Of a stretch of 64,000 nt of DNA, positions 45,720-54,857 are shown piece after piece (positions within the stretch are counted from its first letter, which is position 1; the number at the start of each line of letters is the position of its first letter). The translations under genes and the position numbers were made by a program. The notes under the pieces were generated by a model. The model made no database searches, was not told the DNA's origin, and saw only the letters and a list, made by a program, of their open reading frames with translations. Location: positions 1,323,162 through 1,387,161 of the forward strand of contig NZ_QYAB01000001.1 of the NCBI RefSeq assembly GCF_016758175.1, read 5' to 3'. Source of the stretch: Leucobacter zeae. Its GTDB lineage: Bacteria > Actinomycetota > Actinomycetes > Actinomycetales > Microbacteriaceae.

Positions 45720-47746
45720 GCCATGCAGTGGAACAGGAGCTCCGCCGGATCCGGAGCATGCCGTACGGCACGGCGCGCATCGCGGCGGCGGAGCAGACGG
45801 CGCGCCGTCTCGATGCCGAGGGTCCGCGCGAGCACCTCGCGGAGGCACTGCTCGATCTCGTCGAGGCCTATACGTTCGCGGGGGAGGGCGCGAAGTCCTT
45901 CGTCGTGTTCGCCCGCGCGCTCCGTCTCTGGGACGAGAGCCCGGAGCTGTTCGACGCGGGCGACGAACGGAACCTCTTCTGGGAGTTCAAGTGGATCGCG
46001 AGCGACCTCCCCGAGTATCCCCAGATCTCGCCCGCGCAGGCGGAGGCGTTCCTCGCCGACATGGAGCGGCGGTTCGAGGTCGCGGGGCACGGCACCTCCA
46101 CCGTGAGGATGTCGCGATTCCGCTGGGCCTGGCACACCGGAGCCGCCGACGCCGAGGCCGCGAGGCTCCTCTGGATCACCGGGCTGCGCGACGAGTTCGA
46201 GGACTGCCGGGCCTGCACGATCGGCCAGCAGGTCGAGTACTTCACGGAGACGGGCAGGTGGGACGAGGCGGTGGCGCTCGGTCTGACGCAGGATTCGTCC
46301 TGCAACCTCGAACCCACCCGCACCCATCACTCCGTCGCGCTCGCAGCGCTGCTCTCGGGCGACTCCGAGCGCGCGGTGGCGTCCTACCGGCTCGCCCGTG
46401 CGACGCTCGACGGCGGCGAGGGGGACTTCTCCACCGAGCAGGGGCAGGCGTTCGAACTCCTCGCCAGGGGCGGGCATCTCGACCGCGCGCTGCGGCATCT
46501 GCGGGCCGACTGCCCCGAGCTGCTGACGGACGGCGCGTCGCCGCTGCTGCGGCTCCGGTTCCTGATCTCGGTGCTCGCGGGGCTCTCGGCGAACCTCGAC
46601 GCCGCGTCCCGCGAGACGGGATTGCGGCGGCCGCATCCGGGGCTCGAGACCGTCGGGGGGCTGCACGCATGGGTTCGGGAGGAGGCTGAGCGGCTCGCGT
46701 CGGAGTTCGACGCGCGCAACGGAACCGCGTACTACGCCGACGCCGTCGTCTCGGCGCTGAGCGCGACCCCGTGCGAACGCGCGCTCGATTTCGGCGGCGC
46801 CACCGGCTCCGTCGCAGTCGGTCCGGGCGACTCCGGCACAGCGGAAGCCGAGGCGGGAGCCGCATCAGGAGCCGGATCCGCCCCCGGGACTCCGGCGCCG
46901 GATACGGACGCGGGGCATCCCGCCCGGACGGACGGCGACGGGGACTCGCCGCCGGCATTCGTCGCCGCCGACGCCTCCGGGGTCGATCGCTTCGAACGGG
47001 CCGAGACCCTCGCCCGGCTCCGCGCCTACTCCGAGGCCGTGCGCGAGTACGCGGAGGCGTCGACCGCATTCGCCGCCGAGGGCTGGATCGCGCGCGCCGG
47101 CCTCGCCGCCGCGGAAGCCGCCCAGTGCGCGTCCCTGGATCACGACGACGCCGCGGCGCACCGCTGGTTCACTCGGGCGGTCCAACTACTGCGCAGCGGG
47201 GGCGGGGAGGCCGAGACCCTGGTCGCCGTGCTAACGGCGTGGGCTCCCGTCGCGTCGAGGATGGACGATCCGGCTCCGCACGCGACGGCGGTCGATGCCG
47301 TCCTCGCCGAGCACGGCGATCCGGAGGAGGCGCGAGCGGATCTCGCCGAGGCGCTCGCCGAACGGCTCGCGGCGGAGCGCTCGCGCCGACGCGCGACGCT
47401 GCGCGACACGCTCGCGCGCGCCATCGCCTCTGCCGATCCGGAACGCTTGCCCGGCGGCCTCGACACGGGCCGGGCGATCTCGGAGGCCCTGCTCGCCGGA
47501 ACGGAGTACGCGCAGCTCGGGCTGATCGCCGACGCCGCACACGCCTTCTGGCTCGCGGGCCGGCTGCAACGCAACGAGGGCGACGCCGCAGGCGCCCAGT
47601 GGGCCCTCGAGTCGGCCTTCGAGGGCTTCACGGTCGCGGGCAGGCGCGACGATCGGGCGCGTGCGGCCGGGGAGCTGATCGAGCTGCTGCGAGCCACCGA
47701 TCAGGGCGCGCTCGCCGACCGCGTCACGTCGCAGCTGACGGACTGA
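45716..47746 (+). CDS. TPR-like helical protein coupled to the Hsp90-family gene
   Basis: A 676-residue protein built of helical pairs with TPR spacing, for instance GRWDEAVALGL, SGDSERAVASYRLAR, LRAYSEAVREYAEAS and ADAAHAFWLAGRLQ. Two helical halves (about 1-345 and 420-676) are joined by a Gly/Ala/Asp-rich linker near residues 355-415. No signal peptide or membrane segment is seen. A GTG start overlaps the Hsp90 stop. Eukaryotic Hsp90 uses TPR co-chaperones, so a partner role is attractive, but the Hsp90 here lacks an MEEVD-type tail. The 3' end overlaps the opposite gene by 23 bp. Confidence 0.75.
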   Translation: MSHAVEQELRRIRSMPYGTARIAAAEQTARRLDAEGPREHLAEALLDLVEAYTFAGEGAKSFVVFARALRLWDESPELFDAGDERNLFWEFKWIASDLPEYPQISPAQAEAFLADMERRFEVAGHGTSTVRMSRFRWAWHTGAADAEAARLLWITGLRDEFEDCRACTIGQQVEYFTETGRWDEAVALGLTQDSSCNLEPTRTHHSVALAALLSGDSERAVASYRLARATLDGGEGDFSTEQGQAFELLARGGHLDRALRHLRADCPELLTDGASPLLRLRFLISVLAGLSANLDAASRETGLRRPHPGLETVGGLHAWVREEAERLASEFDARNGTAYYADAVVSALSATPCERALDFGGATGSVAVGPGDSGTAEAEAGAASGAGSAPGTPAPDTDAGHPARTDGDGDSPPAFVAADASGVDRFERAETLARLRAYSEAVREYAEASTAFAAEGWIARAGLAAAEAAQCASLDHDDAAAHRWFTRAVQLLRSGGGEAETLVAVLTAWAPVASRMDDPAPHATAVDAVLAEHGDPEEARADLAEALAERLAAERSRRRATLRDTLARAIASADPERLPGGLDTGRAISEALLAGTEYAQLGLIADAAHAFWLAGRLQRNEGDAAGAQWALESAFEGFTVAGRRDDRARAAGELIELLRATDQGALADRVTSQLTD

Positions 47747-49166
47747 TCGCCTCGCCGGTTCCCGAGGCTGCGCAGAAGGCGCGGTAGTCGGCGGCGGACA
47801 GGTCGGCGTATGCCCGACCCCACTCGAGCAGCGCCTCGCCGAGTTCGCCCCCGCGGCCGGCGTACCCGCTCGCGACCGCCGCGCTCGGCGACTGGCTGTG
47901 CGCACGGGCGAGGATCACCGCGCAGGCCTGCGCGTACACCGCGAACGGTTCGTCGTCGAGGAGCTCCGCGTCGATTCCGCCCTTCATGTCGTGGAACTGG
48001 CGGACGTAGAGGTCGGCGTCATCCGCGCGCAGGTGCCCGAGCAGCGGGTCGGACACCGCCTGCAGGATGCGCTGCAGCGCGACCACCCTGGCGCCCTGCC
48101 CATATCTGGCCACGTGCGCCTGGAGCTCGATCGGCTGGTCGATCCCGCCGAACTCCTCGAGCACGCTGCGACCGGCCTCCTTCGACTGCATGATCAACGG
48201 ATTGCCGTCGCCGTCCTGCAGCAGCACCAGCGCGCAGCGGGTGCCGACGCTGCCCACCCCGACGACGCGCCTGGCCGTGTCGGCGAGCGCGTAGTGCCGC
48301 ATGAGCTGCTGCACGTCGCCCTCCGCCGTCGTCAGGTACTCGCGCAGGTAGCTGCGGGCCCGGGCATCCGCGGCCGGCGTCAGCGGAGCCATCGTCGGCG
48401 GTGACATGACGAAGCGCCTCCGCCCGGTGCCATCGGTGCGCGTGAGCTTCTTCGCCGCGCGCTCGCCCGTCCGCTTGCGGGCGTGCGCGATCGCGGCGCG
48501 CAGCACCTTCCGCGATCCCTCGTCCATGCGCGCCGCGCCCGAGCCGGCGCCGAGACCGGCCTCGGCGTCCAGGTGCGAGAAGTACCTCGCCGTCGGACTC
48601 GCCCCGACGGCCCGGCGCAGCGCCCGCGCGTAGGCGCGCACGGCGCTGCGAACGGCGCGGCCGGTGGCGAGGTCGTCGCGCGCGGAGGCGCGGCCCGCGA
48701 TGACGACGCTCGCGACGAGGCGCTTGAGGTCCCACTCCCACGGGGCCCATCCCGCCTCGTCGAAGTCGTTCAGGTCGAAGACCAGGGTGCGTTGCGGCGA
48801 CGCGTAGAAGCCGAAGTTCGACACGTGGGCGTCGCCGCATGAGGCGACGACCGCGCCGGTGTGCGGGGCCGCCGCGAGGTCCGCCGCCATGATCGCGGCG
48901 GTGCCCCGGTAGAAGGCGAACGCGCTCTGCGACATCCGTTCCGCGCGCAGCGGCACCAGGTCCTGCAGGCGCGTCCCGTTCTGCCGTGCCAGGATCGCCA
49001 GGGGATCCCGGTCCGCGGAGACGCGCAGCTCGGCCTGCCCCGCACGCGGCAGTCGGGCCCGCAGGGCCCGACCCGCTGCGATGCGATCGGCGGTGCTCGG
49101 CAGCGAGCCCCAGCCGCCGAGGGGGTCGCGCGCCTGCGCGGGATCCGAGGGGAGCACGTCGGTCAT
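47724..49166 (-). CDS. DUF2252 protein (kinase-like fold)
   Basis: A 480-residue protein of the DUF2252 family, distantly like aminoglycoside phosphotransferases; no substrate is known. Conserved segments are SAFAFYRGTAAIMAADLA, SCGDAHVSNFGFYASP, VFDLNDFDEAGWAPWEWDLK (the kinase-like Asp cluster) and YVRQFHDMKGGID. Its 3' end overlaps the TPR gene on the other strand by 23 bp, and it is divergent from the GlxA-type regulator across 56 bp. Confidence 0.88.
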   Translation of the reverse strand: MTDVLPSDPAQARDPLGGWGSLPSTADRIAAGRALRARLPRAGQAELRVSADRDPLAILARQNGTRLQDLVPLRAERMSQSAFAFYRGTAAIMAADLAAAPHTGAVVASCGDAHVSNFGFYASPQRTLVFDLNDFDEAGWAPWEWDLKRLVASVVIAGRASARDDLATGRAVRSAVRAYARALRRAVGASPTARYFSHLDAEAGLGAGSGAARMDEGSRKVLRAAIAHARKRTGERAAKKLTRTDGTGRRRFVMSPPTMAPLTPAADARARSYLREYLTTAEGDVQQLMRHYALADTARRVVGVGSVGTRCALVLLQDGDGNPLIMQSKEAGRSVLEEFGGIDQPIELQAHVARYGQGARVVALQRILQAVSDPLLGHLRADDADLYVRQFHDMKGGIDAELLDDEPFAVYAQACAVILARAHSQSPSAAVASGYAGRGGELGEALLEWGRAYADLSAADYRAFCAASGTGEAISPSAAT

Positions 49167-49208
49167 GGCACCATTGTGGCACCGCAGTGAGCCGGGCTGC
49201 CGGACCGC

Positions 49209-49214
49209 TAGGCT
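49209..49214 (+). promoter_or_regulatory. Probable -10 box of the GlxA-type gene
   Basis: TAGGCT ends eight bases before the ATG at 49223, predicting a leaderless transcript, as for moeB and prfB. Confidence 0.5.
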
Positions 49215-49222
49215 GGAGCACT

Positions 49223-50164
49223 ATGAAACGCGTCGCCGTGGTCGTGCTGGAGGGGGCGAAGCCGCTCGACGTCGGGATCCCCGCGCAGGTCTTCACGACC
49301 CGACCGAGCATGCCGTACGAGGTCAGGGTCTGCGGGGTGCGGCCCGGGCTCGTGTCGGGCGGCGACGGGCTCTCGTACCACGTGGAGCACGGCCTCGAGG
49401 CGTTCGAGGGGGCCGACCTCGTGTTCATCCCGGGCTACCGCTTTCCCGATCGGGAGCCGCCGCCCGAGGCGCTCGTCGAGGCGCTCGTGGCGGCGAACGC
49501 GCGGGGGGTGCGGTTGGCGGCGATCTCGACCGGCGCGTTCGCGCTCGCCGCGACGGGGCTGCTGAACGGGAAGCGCGCCACCACGCACTGGCACTACTCG
49601 CGGATCTTCGCGGAGCGCTTCCCCGAGGTGCGCGTCGACGAGAGCGTGCTCTTCGTCGACGAGGGCGACGTGCTGACCTCCGCCGGCGCCGCATCGGGGA
49701 TCGACCTCTGCCTGCACATCCTGCGGGCCGAGCGCGGGATGGCGGCGGCGAACCACGCCGCGCGCCGCCTCGTCGCCGCGCCCTACCGCAGCGGCGGCCA
49801 GGGCCAGTTCGTGAAGTGGAGCGTGCCCGAGACGCACGGGGAGCGGTTCTCGGATACGCGGGAGTGGGCCCTGCGCCGTCTGGCCGACCCGCTCACCATC
49901 GCGACCCTCGCGCAGCATGCGCGGGTGTCGGAGCGCACCTTCTCGCGGCGCTTCGTCGACGAGACGGGATACACGCCGATGCAGTGGGTGATGCGGGCGC
50001 GGCTCGACCGGTCGCGGGAGATGCTCGAGAGCAGCGACCTGAGCGTGGACGAGGTCGCCGCGCGCGTTGGGCTGGGATCGGGCGCCAACCTGCGCGTGCA
50101 CTTCCGCAGAGTGCTCGGGACGACCCCGTCGGAGTACCGCCGGGCGTTCACCAGGGGGGAGTGA
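49223..50164 (+). CDS. GlxA-family transcriptional regulator (DJ-1/PfpI plus AraC HTH)
   Basis: A 313-residue regulator. Residues 1-190 form the DJ-1/PfpI-like domain (VVVLEGAKPLDVGIPAQVF); the nucleophile Cys of true PfpI enzymes is replaced in ISTGAFALAATGLL by Thr/Gly, so it is a sensor and not a protease. Residues 215-313 hold the double AraC HTH, IATLAQHARVSERTFSRRFV and VDEVAARVGLGSGANLRVHF. It is divergent from the DUF2252 gene and 112 bp before gap. Targets are unknown. Confidence 0.9.
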   Translation: MKRVAVVVLEGAKPLDVGIPAQVFTTRPSMPYEVRVCGVRPGLVSGGDGLSYHVEHGLEAFEGADLVFIPGYRFPDREPPPEALVEALVAANARGVRLAAISTGAFALAATGLLNGKRATTHWHYSRIFAERFPEVRVDESVLFVDEGDVLTSAGAASGIDLCLHILRAERGMAAANHAARRLVAAPYRSGGQGQFVKWSVPETHGERFSDTREWALRRLADPLTIATLAQHARVSERTFSRRFVDETGYTPMQWVMRARLDRSREMLESSDLSVDEVAARVGLGSGANLRVHFRRVLGTTPSEYRRAFTRGE

Positions 50165-50276
50165 CCCGGCTGGCGAGATGCTTGCGAAGAGTGGCATCGG
50201 CGCCACTGGTGGCGGACGCGCTCCCGCGGGATCCTGGTCTCGGACAGAAACTCCCGAGAGGAAGGCACCACAGCTC

Positions 50277-51275
50277 ATGAGCGGTCGTATTGCGATCAAC
50301 GGATTCGGACGCATCGGACGAGGGGTGCTCCGCGCGCTGCTGGCGCAGGGGAGCGACCTCGAGGTGGTCGCGATCAACGACCTCACCGACGCCCCGACCC
50401 TGGCGCACCTCCTGGCGCGCGACAGCCTGTACGGGAAGCTCGAGGCTCCGGTCGCGGTCGACGGCGACGAGCTCGTCGTCGGCGACCGGCGCATCCGGAT
50501 CCTCGCCGAGCGCGATCCGGCCCGACTCCCGTGGGGCGAGCTCGGCGTCGACGCCGTGCTCGAGTCCACCGGTTTCTTCACGAAGGCGGAGGACGCCCGC
50601 AAGCACGTCGAGGCCGGGGCGAAGCGCGTCCTCGTGAGTGCTCCGGCCAAGGGTGCGGACCTGACCGTCGTCGTCGGGGTGAACGACTCGCTGTACGACC
50701 CCGAGCAGCACGTGATCGTCTCGAACGCGTCGTGCACCACGAATGCGCTCGCGCCGCTCGCGAAGGTGCTCGACGACCTCGCGGGCATCGAGTACGGCTC
50801 GATGCTCACGGTGCACGCCTACACGGCCGACCAGCGGCTGCAGGACGCCCCGCACTCCGATCTGCGCCGCGCCCGCGCCGCCGGGCTCAACATCGTGCCG
50901 ACCTCGACCGGGGCGGCCACCGCGATCGGCCTCGTGCTGCCGCAGCTCGACGGCAAGCTGTCGGGCGGTTCGGTGCGCGTGCCCGTGCCCGTCGGATCGA
51001 TCGTCGAGCTCACCGCGACCGTGTCGCGGGAGGTGACCCGCGACGAAGTGCTCGCGGCCTACCGCGCGGCGGCCGATGGCCCGCTCGCGGGGGTGCTCGA
51101 GTACTCCGAGGAACCGCTCGTGTCGACGGACATCGTCGGCGATCCGCACTCCTCGGTGTTCGACTCAGAGCTCACCCACGTCGACGGCGTGCACGTGAAG
51201 GTGACCGCCTGGTACGACAACGAGTGGGGCTTCTCGAACCGCGCCGCGCACATGCTCGAGGTGCTCTCCGCCTGA
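50277..51275 (+). CDS. gap: Glyceraldehyde-3-phosphate dehydrogenase, type I
   Basis: Oxidises glyceraldehyde-3-phosphate in glycolysis. The 332-residue product has the NAD-binding INGFGRIGRGVLRAL, the catalytic Cys in SNASCTTNALAPLAKVL, TADQRLQDAPHSDLRRARAA and the C-terminal WYDNEWGFSNR. Asp in VAINDL suggests NAD preference. It stands alone, without pgk and tpi beside it, so it may be a second GAPDH with a conditional role; whether another copy exists cannot be seen. GAGAGGAAGG lies upstream of the ATG at 50277. Confidence 0.96.
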   Translation: MSGRIAINGFGRIGRGVLRALLAQGSDLEVVAINDLTDAPTLAHLLARDSLYGKLEAPVAVDGDELVVGDRRIRILAERDPARLPWGELGVDAVLESTGFFTKAEDARKHVEAGAKRVLVSAPAKGADLTVVVGVNDSLYDPEQHVIVSNASCTTNALAPLAKVLDDLAGIEYGSMLTVHAYTADQRLQDAPHSDLRRARAAGLNIVPTSTGAATAIGLVLPQLDGKLSGGSVRVPVPVGSIVELTATVSREVTRDEVLAAYRAAADGPLAGVLEYSEEPLVSTDIVGDPHSSVFDSELTHVDGVHVKVTAWYDNEWGFSNRAAHMLEVLSA

Positions 51276-51290
51276 GCGGTGCCGCGGCAC

Positions 51291-51328
51291 CGCGGGCCCG
51301 GAACCGGTCAGCGCCGGGTCCGGGCCCG
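51291..51328. terminator. Bidirectional terminator, gap/DUF3054
   Basis: GCGGGCCCGGA (51291-51301) and TCCGGGCCCGC (51318-51328) form a perfect 11-bp stem in the 32-bp gap between convergent genes; the right arm lies in the last codons of the DUF3054 gene. Confidence 0.7.
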
Positions 51329-51721
51329 CCGCACGAGCGCCGCGATGCCGCGCCAGCCCACGAGCAGGACCGCGAGGGTCCCCGCGGCGACGAGCACGAA
51401 GGCGAGCGCGGTGCCGGATCCGGCGACGAGACGCAGCAGCATGCCGATCGCGACGGAGCCGATCCAGAGTGGGATGCCCGTGCGCAACGGCGCGAACGGC
51501 CGCCGCCAGGCCGCGCACAGGAGCCAGGATGCGGCGAGCCCTGCGAGGAACGGCCAGGCCGTCTCGAAGAGTCCGAGGACCGTCGCGTCGCGCGCGTGGC
51601 TGCCGCGTCCGACGCCGGCGAACAGCAGCACGAGCGCGACGTCGAGCGCCGCAGCGGCGACCACGACGCGCGGCGCGGTGCGCGGAGACGTCGCCGTGCC
51701 CGCCGCGGACTCCGCGGTCAT
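51308..51721 (-). CDS. DUF3054 membrane protein
   Basis: A 137-residue protein with four hydrophobic helices, starting after a short Ala/Thr-rich tail: VVVAAAALDVALVLLFAGVG, TAWPFLAGLAASWLLCAAW, LWIGSVAIGMLLRLVAG and ALAFVLVAAGTLAVLLVGWR. The phrases GRGSHARD and PLRTGIPLWIGSVAIGM are typical of DUF3054, common in actinobacteria and of unknown function. The ATG overlaps the HisN-like stop by four bases, so it is coupled to that gene. Confidence 0.85.
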   Translation of the reverse strand: MTAESAAGTATSPRTAPRVVVAAAALDVALVLLFAGVGRGSHARDATVLGLFETAWPFLAGLAASWLLCAAWRRPFAPLRTGIPLWIGSVAIGMLLRLVAGSGTALAFVLVAAGTLAVLLVGWRGIAALVRRARTRR

Positions 51722-52506
51722 CGCGACCGCTCGATCGTCGCGATGACGGCGTCGTGGAGGGCGCCGTTGGTCGCCAGTGCGCTGCCGTTCCACGCGCTCT
51801 CGGCGCCGTCGATGTCGGTGAAACGGCCACCGGCTTCGCGCACGATCGTGACGAGCGCCGACAGGTCGTACGGCTTGACGTCGAACTCGGCGACGACGTC
51901 GACCAGTCCCTCCGCGAGGAGCATGTACGACCACATATCGCCGTACGCGCGGTCGCGCCACACCGCCCGGGAGAGCTCGACCAGCGACGCGAGGTAGCCG
52001 GCCTGGTCCCACTGCTCGATGCTCTGGAAGCTCAGCGAGGCGTGCTCCAGGTCGGAGATGCCTGAGACCCGCAGGCGGCGGGGCTCCTCGCCCCTCTGCT
52101 CGCCCCAGGCGCCGCCGCCCGCTTCGGCCCACCACCTCGCACCGAAGGCCGGCGCCGAAACGACGCCGACGGTCGGCTCGCCAGCGACCTCGAGCGAGAT
52201 CAGCGTGGCCCAGTTGGGCACGCCGCGGAGGAAGTTGGCGGTACCGTCGATCGGATCGATGACCCAGCGGCGCGCTCCGCGCTCGGAGCGCCCCGACTCC
52301 TCGCCGAAGAAGCTGTCGCCCGGCAGCTCGGCCTCGATGCGTTCGCGCAGCGCGCGCTCGACCGCCTGATCGGCGTCGGTGACGAAGGTGCGATCGGGCT
52401 TCGTCTCGATCGCCAGGTCCGCGGAGCGGAATCGCGGGAGCGAGATCGAGTCGGCGAGATCGGCGAGCGCGAGCGCGAACTCGAGGTCGGAGGAGGGGGA
52501 CGTCAT
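51718..52506 (-). CDS. hisN: HisN-like histidinol-phosphatase (IMPase family)
   Basis: A 262-residue IMPase-fold phosphatase of the kind that acts as histidinol-phosphatase in actinobacteria. It has FFGEESGRS, WVIDPIDGTANFLRGVPNWA and, in place of the usual WDxAAG, KPYDLSALVTIVREAGGRFT, the pattern I associate with HisN. The start SSDLEFALALADLADSI is also typical. No other his gene is nearby, so a different phosphate ester remains possible. It is coupled to the DUF3054 gene; tRNA-Lys lies 118 bp upstream on the same strand. Confidence 0.82.
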   Translation of the reverse strand: MTSPSSDLEFALALADLADSISLPRFRSADLAIETKPDRTFVTDADQAVERALRERIEAELPGDSFFGEESGRSERGARRWVIDPIDGTANFLRGVPNWATLISLEVAGEPTVGVVSAPAFGARWWAEAGGGAWGEQRGEEPRRLRVSGISDLEHASLSFQSIEQWDQAGYLASLVELSRAVWRDRAYGDMWSYMLLAEGLVDVVAEFDVKPYDLSALVTIVREAGGRFTDIDGAESAWNGSALATNGALHDAVIATIERSR

Positions 52507-52623
52507 GGAGCTGGCCTTCCGGTGGAGGACTGGTGGAGCGCCCCGAACACTCGGTGAACAGCCGGTGAACCGGGCGCGGGTACGAGAAAGGCCCGAGATC
52601 GTGATGATCTCGGGCCTGAATCG

Positions 52624-52696
<73 letters not shown>

Positions 52697-52779
52697 ATGT
52701 CGCTCTGCCGGGAAGCTTCCCCGCGGCGCAACAGGGAATACACTAACACGGCTCCGGTTCGAGGCTCAAATCGAGTGCG

Positions 52780-54051
52780 TCATCCCGCGCGCGTCGCGCG
52801 TGATGACGCCGGACGCATGAGGAACGCTGCGGCCAGGACGACCGCGATGAGCGAGCCGGCCATCACCGCGAGCCGCGCCGTGTCGGCATCGGCCTCGTCG
52901 GCGAAGCTCAGTTCGGTGACGAGGAGCGCGACCGTGAAACCGACGCCTGCGAGGGCGCCGACGCCGATGAGCTCGCGCCACCGCACCGCGGGGTCGAGCT
53001 CGGCCCGGGTGAAGCGGGTCAGCAGCCACGTCGTGAGCGCGATGCCGAGCGGCTTGCCGATCACGAGGCCGGCCATGACCCCGATCGCGATGGGATCGAA
53101 GGGGAAGCGCGAGTCGCCGCCGATCGCGACCCCCGCGGCGAAGAAGGCGAAGACGGGCACCGCGATGCCGGTCGAGAGCGGCCGGAACCGGTGCTCGAGC
53201 ACCTCGGCGAGCTGCGTCCCCCCGCGGCCGGAGACGGGCACGGTGAAAGCGAGTGCGACGCCGGCGATCGTCGCATGGATGCCCGACGCGTGGAACAGCG
53301 CCCAGGCGATGATGCCGAGGGGGAGGAGGATCAGCCATGGCGCCCAGGGGGAGGTCGCGATCCGGGCTGCGTACCGGCGTGCGACCACGGCGTAGACCGC
53401 AATCGGGATCGCGGCCAGCGCGAGCGCCGTCAGATCGACCTCGTCGGTGTAGAAGACGGCGATGATGGCGATCGCGATGAAATCGTCCACCACCGCGAGC
53501 GTGAGGAGGAACATGCGGAGCGCCGGCGGGATCCTCGGGGCGATGAGGCCGAGGATCGCGACGGCGAACGCGATGTCCGTCGCGGTGGGCACGGCCCAGC
53601 CGTGCGCTCCCGGTCCGCCGGCGTTGATCCCGGCGTAGATGAGCGCGGGGACGGCGACGCCCCCGAACGCGGCGGCGACGGGGACGATCGCGGTCGAGAA
53701 CCGGCGCAGCGCCCCGTCGACGAACTCGCGCTTGAGTTCGAGTCCGACCATGAAGAAGAAGATGGCGAGGAGCCCGTCCGAGGCCCACGCGCCGATGCTG
53801 AGATCGAGATGCAGCGACTCCGGGCCGATCCTCGTGTCGCGCAGCGCGAAGTAGTGCTCCGTGATCGGGCTGTTCGCGGCGATGAAGCCGACGAGCGCCG
53901 CCGCGATGACGATGAGGCCGCCCACGACCTCGGCGCGGAGGAGCCTGCTGACCCGAGCGGCCTCGCGTTTGCTGACGAGCGAGAGGATCCTGCGGCGCCT
54001 GCCGCGGTTGCTCCGGGCATCGGGTGAGTGCTGCGGGGATGACTGAGCCAT
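52780..54051 (-). CDS. nhaA: Na+/H+ antiporter NhaA
   Basis: Exports sodium in exchange for protons and helps control pH. The 423-residue product has about twelve helices, with the family signatures FFFMVGLELKREFVDGAL, PTATDIAFAVAILGL and the ion-binding Asp pair in AVVDDFIAIAIIAVFY, plus IGKPLGI and GVGALAGVGFTVALL. The N-terminal 38 residues are basic and cytoplasmic. It is a single gene between tRNA-Lys and a small membrane-protein gene. Confidence 0.95.
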   Translation of the reverse strand: MAQSSPQHSPDARSNRGRRRRILSLVSKREAARVSRLLRAEVVGGLIVIAAALVGFIAANSPITEHYFALRDTRIGPESLHLDLSIGAWASDGLLAIFFFMVGLELKREFVDGALRRFSTAIVPVAAAFGGVAVPALIYAGINAGGPGAHGWAVPTATDIAFAVAILGLIAPRIPPALRMFLLTLAVVDDFIAIAIIAVFYTDEVDLTALALAAIPIAVYAVVARRYAARIATSPWAPWLILLPLGIIAWALFHASGIHATIAGVALAFTVPVSGRGGTQLAEVLEHRFRPLSTGIAVPVFAFFAAGVAIGGDSRFPFDPIAIGVMAGLVIGKPLGIALTTWLLTRFTRAELDPAVRWRELIGVGALAGVGFTVALLVTELSFADEADADTARLAVMAGSLIAVVLAAAFLMRPASSRATRAG

Positions 54052-54154
54052 GCTGGCCGCCTTTCAGTGCGCGATCGACGTCTGCGTCGACCAGGCTTCC
54101 CGACTCACCACGGAAGAGTGTAGCGGTCCCGGGACCGCCCGTGCGGCGCCGGCG

Positions 54155-54376
54155 CTACTTCCGGCGTTTCCGCGGGGACTGCTCCGCGGCGAACTCCTCG
54201 TCCCGATCCTGCATCGCCACGGTCGCGACGGCCAGCGCGAGCCCAGCCGCCCAGACGCCCCAGACGAGCAGCCTGCGCCAATCGCGCCGCATGGACTGCG
54301 TGCGCTTCGCCGTGCTCACGGCGCCGAATGCTGCCCCGAGCACACCCGGATTGGTGACGTACTTCCCGATCGACAC
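54155..54376 (-). CDS. Small single-helix protein, unknown
   Basis: A 73-residue protein starting at a GTG (54376) six bases after AGGAGG, a strong site that decides the start. It begins VSIGKYVTNPGVLGAAFGAV, has one membrane helix (LLVWGVWAAGLALAVATVAM) and a charged tail ending PRKRRK. The pattern of a cytoplasmic head, one helix and a basic tail suggests a membrane-anchored adaptor; no family is recognised. It is divergent from the 80-residue protein at 54494. Confidence 0.7.
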   Translation of the reverse strand: MSIGKYVTNPGVLGAAFGAVSTAKRTQSMRRDWRRLLVWGVWAAGLALAVATVAMQDRDEEFAAEQSPRKRRK

Positions 54377-54493
54377 GTGTCCTCCTTCGCCGGTGCGGAT
54401 GCGTGGGTCCAGCCTAGGGTAATCTGGCTGGAGCGACCCGGTTCGGGTCAGCCGGACCCTTCCGGATCGTTCGACACCCAAGGAGTGCCCCAC

Positions 54494-54736
54494 ATGGCGA
54501 AGCAGGAGACCAGCGAGCTGTTCGAGGAGAGCTCGCAGGGCGCGGTGAGCGCCGTGACGGCGATCGTCTTCCTTCTCTCGCTCGTGCTGGTGATCGGCGG
54601 ATTCGTGCTGATGAGCTACGGATTCAACATCGAGGTCGGCGGCACCGTCGAGTTCTGGACGTTCGCGGGCGGCCTCGCGGCGACCGTCCTCGGGTTCATC
54701 CTCCCCTTCACGCTGCTTCCCGCGATCGGCAAGTAG
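54494..54736 (+). CDS. Small two-helix membrane protein, unknown
   Basis: An 80-residue protein with an acidic start ([15 protein letters not shown]) and two helices: [20 protein letters not shown] and [26 protein letters not shown] lies eight bases before the ATG. A strong hairpin follows the stop, so it is a unit of its own. No family is recognised, but length, codon use and signals support a real gene. Confidence 0.75.
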   Translation: MAKQETSELFEESSQGAVSAVTAIVFLLSLVLVIGGFVLMSYGFNIEVGGTVEFWTFAGGLAATVLGFILPFTLLPAIGK

Positions 54737-54749
54737 CGCGGAGGCGCAC

Positions 54750-54787
54750 GCACGAGAGGCCCGCGGGATTCCGCGGGCCTCTCGTGC
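54750..54787 (+). terminator. Terminator before ilvD
   Basis: A perfect 17-bp stem (54750-54766 with 54771-54787) around GATT. No T-run follows. It insulates ilvD from the small membrane-protein gene. Confidence 0.8.
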
Positions 54788-54844
54788 GCTCCTGGCGGCG
54801 CACCGGCGCGCGGCCGACCGGCGGCCCCGCGCCGCGGGAGGGCA

Positions 54845-54850
54845 TAGACT
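54845..54850 (+). promoter_or_regulatory. Probable -10 box of ilvD
   Basis: TAGACT ends seven bases before the ilvD ATG, with GGGGCG between; a leaderless transcript is predicted. Confidence 0.5.
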
Positions 54851-54857
54851 GGGGCGC

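Noticed and set aside
50531-51997. 488-codon plus-strand frame across gap and beyond
   Set aside because: It is an Arg-rich shadow of gap (one frame) and of the DUF3054/HisN genes (antisense).
54750-54787. Hairpin before ilvD as a riboswitch or attenuator
   Set aside because: It lies upstream of the proposed ilvD promoter and is a simple 17-bp stem, better explained as the terminator of the small upstream gene.
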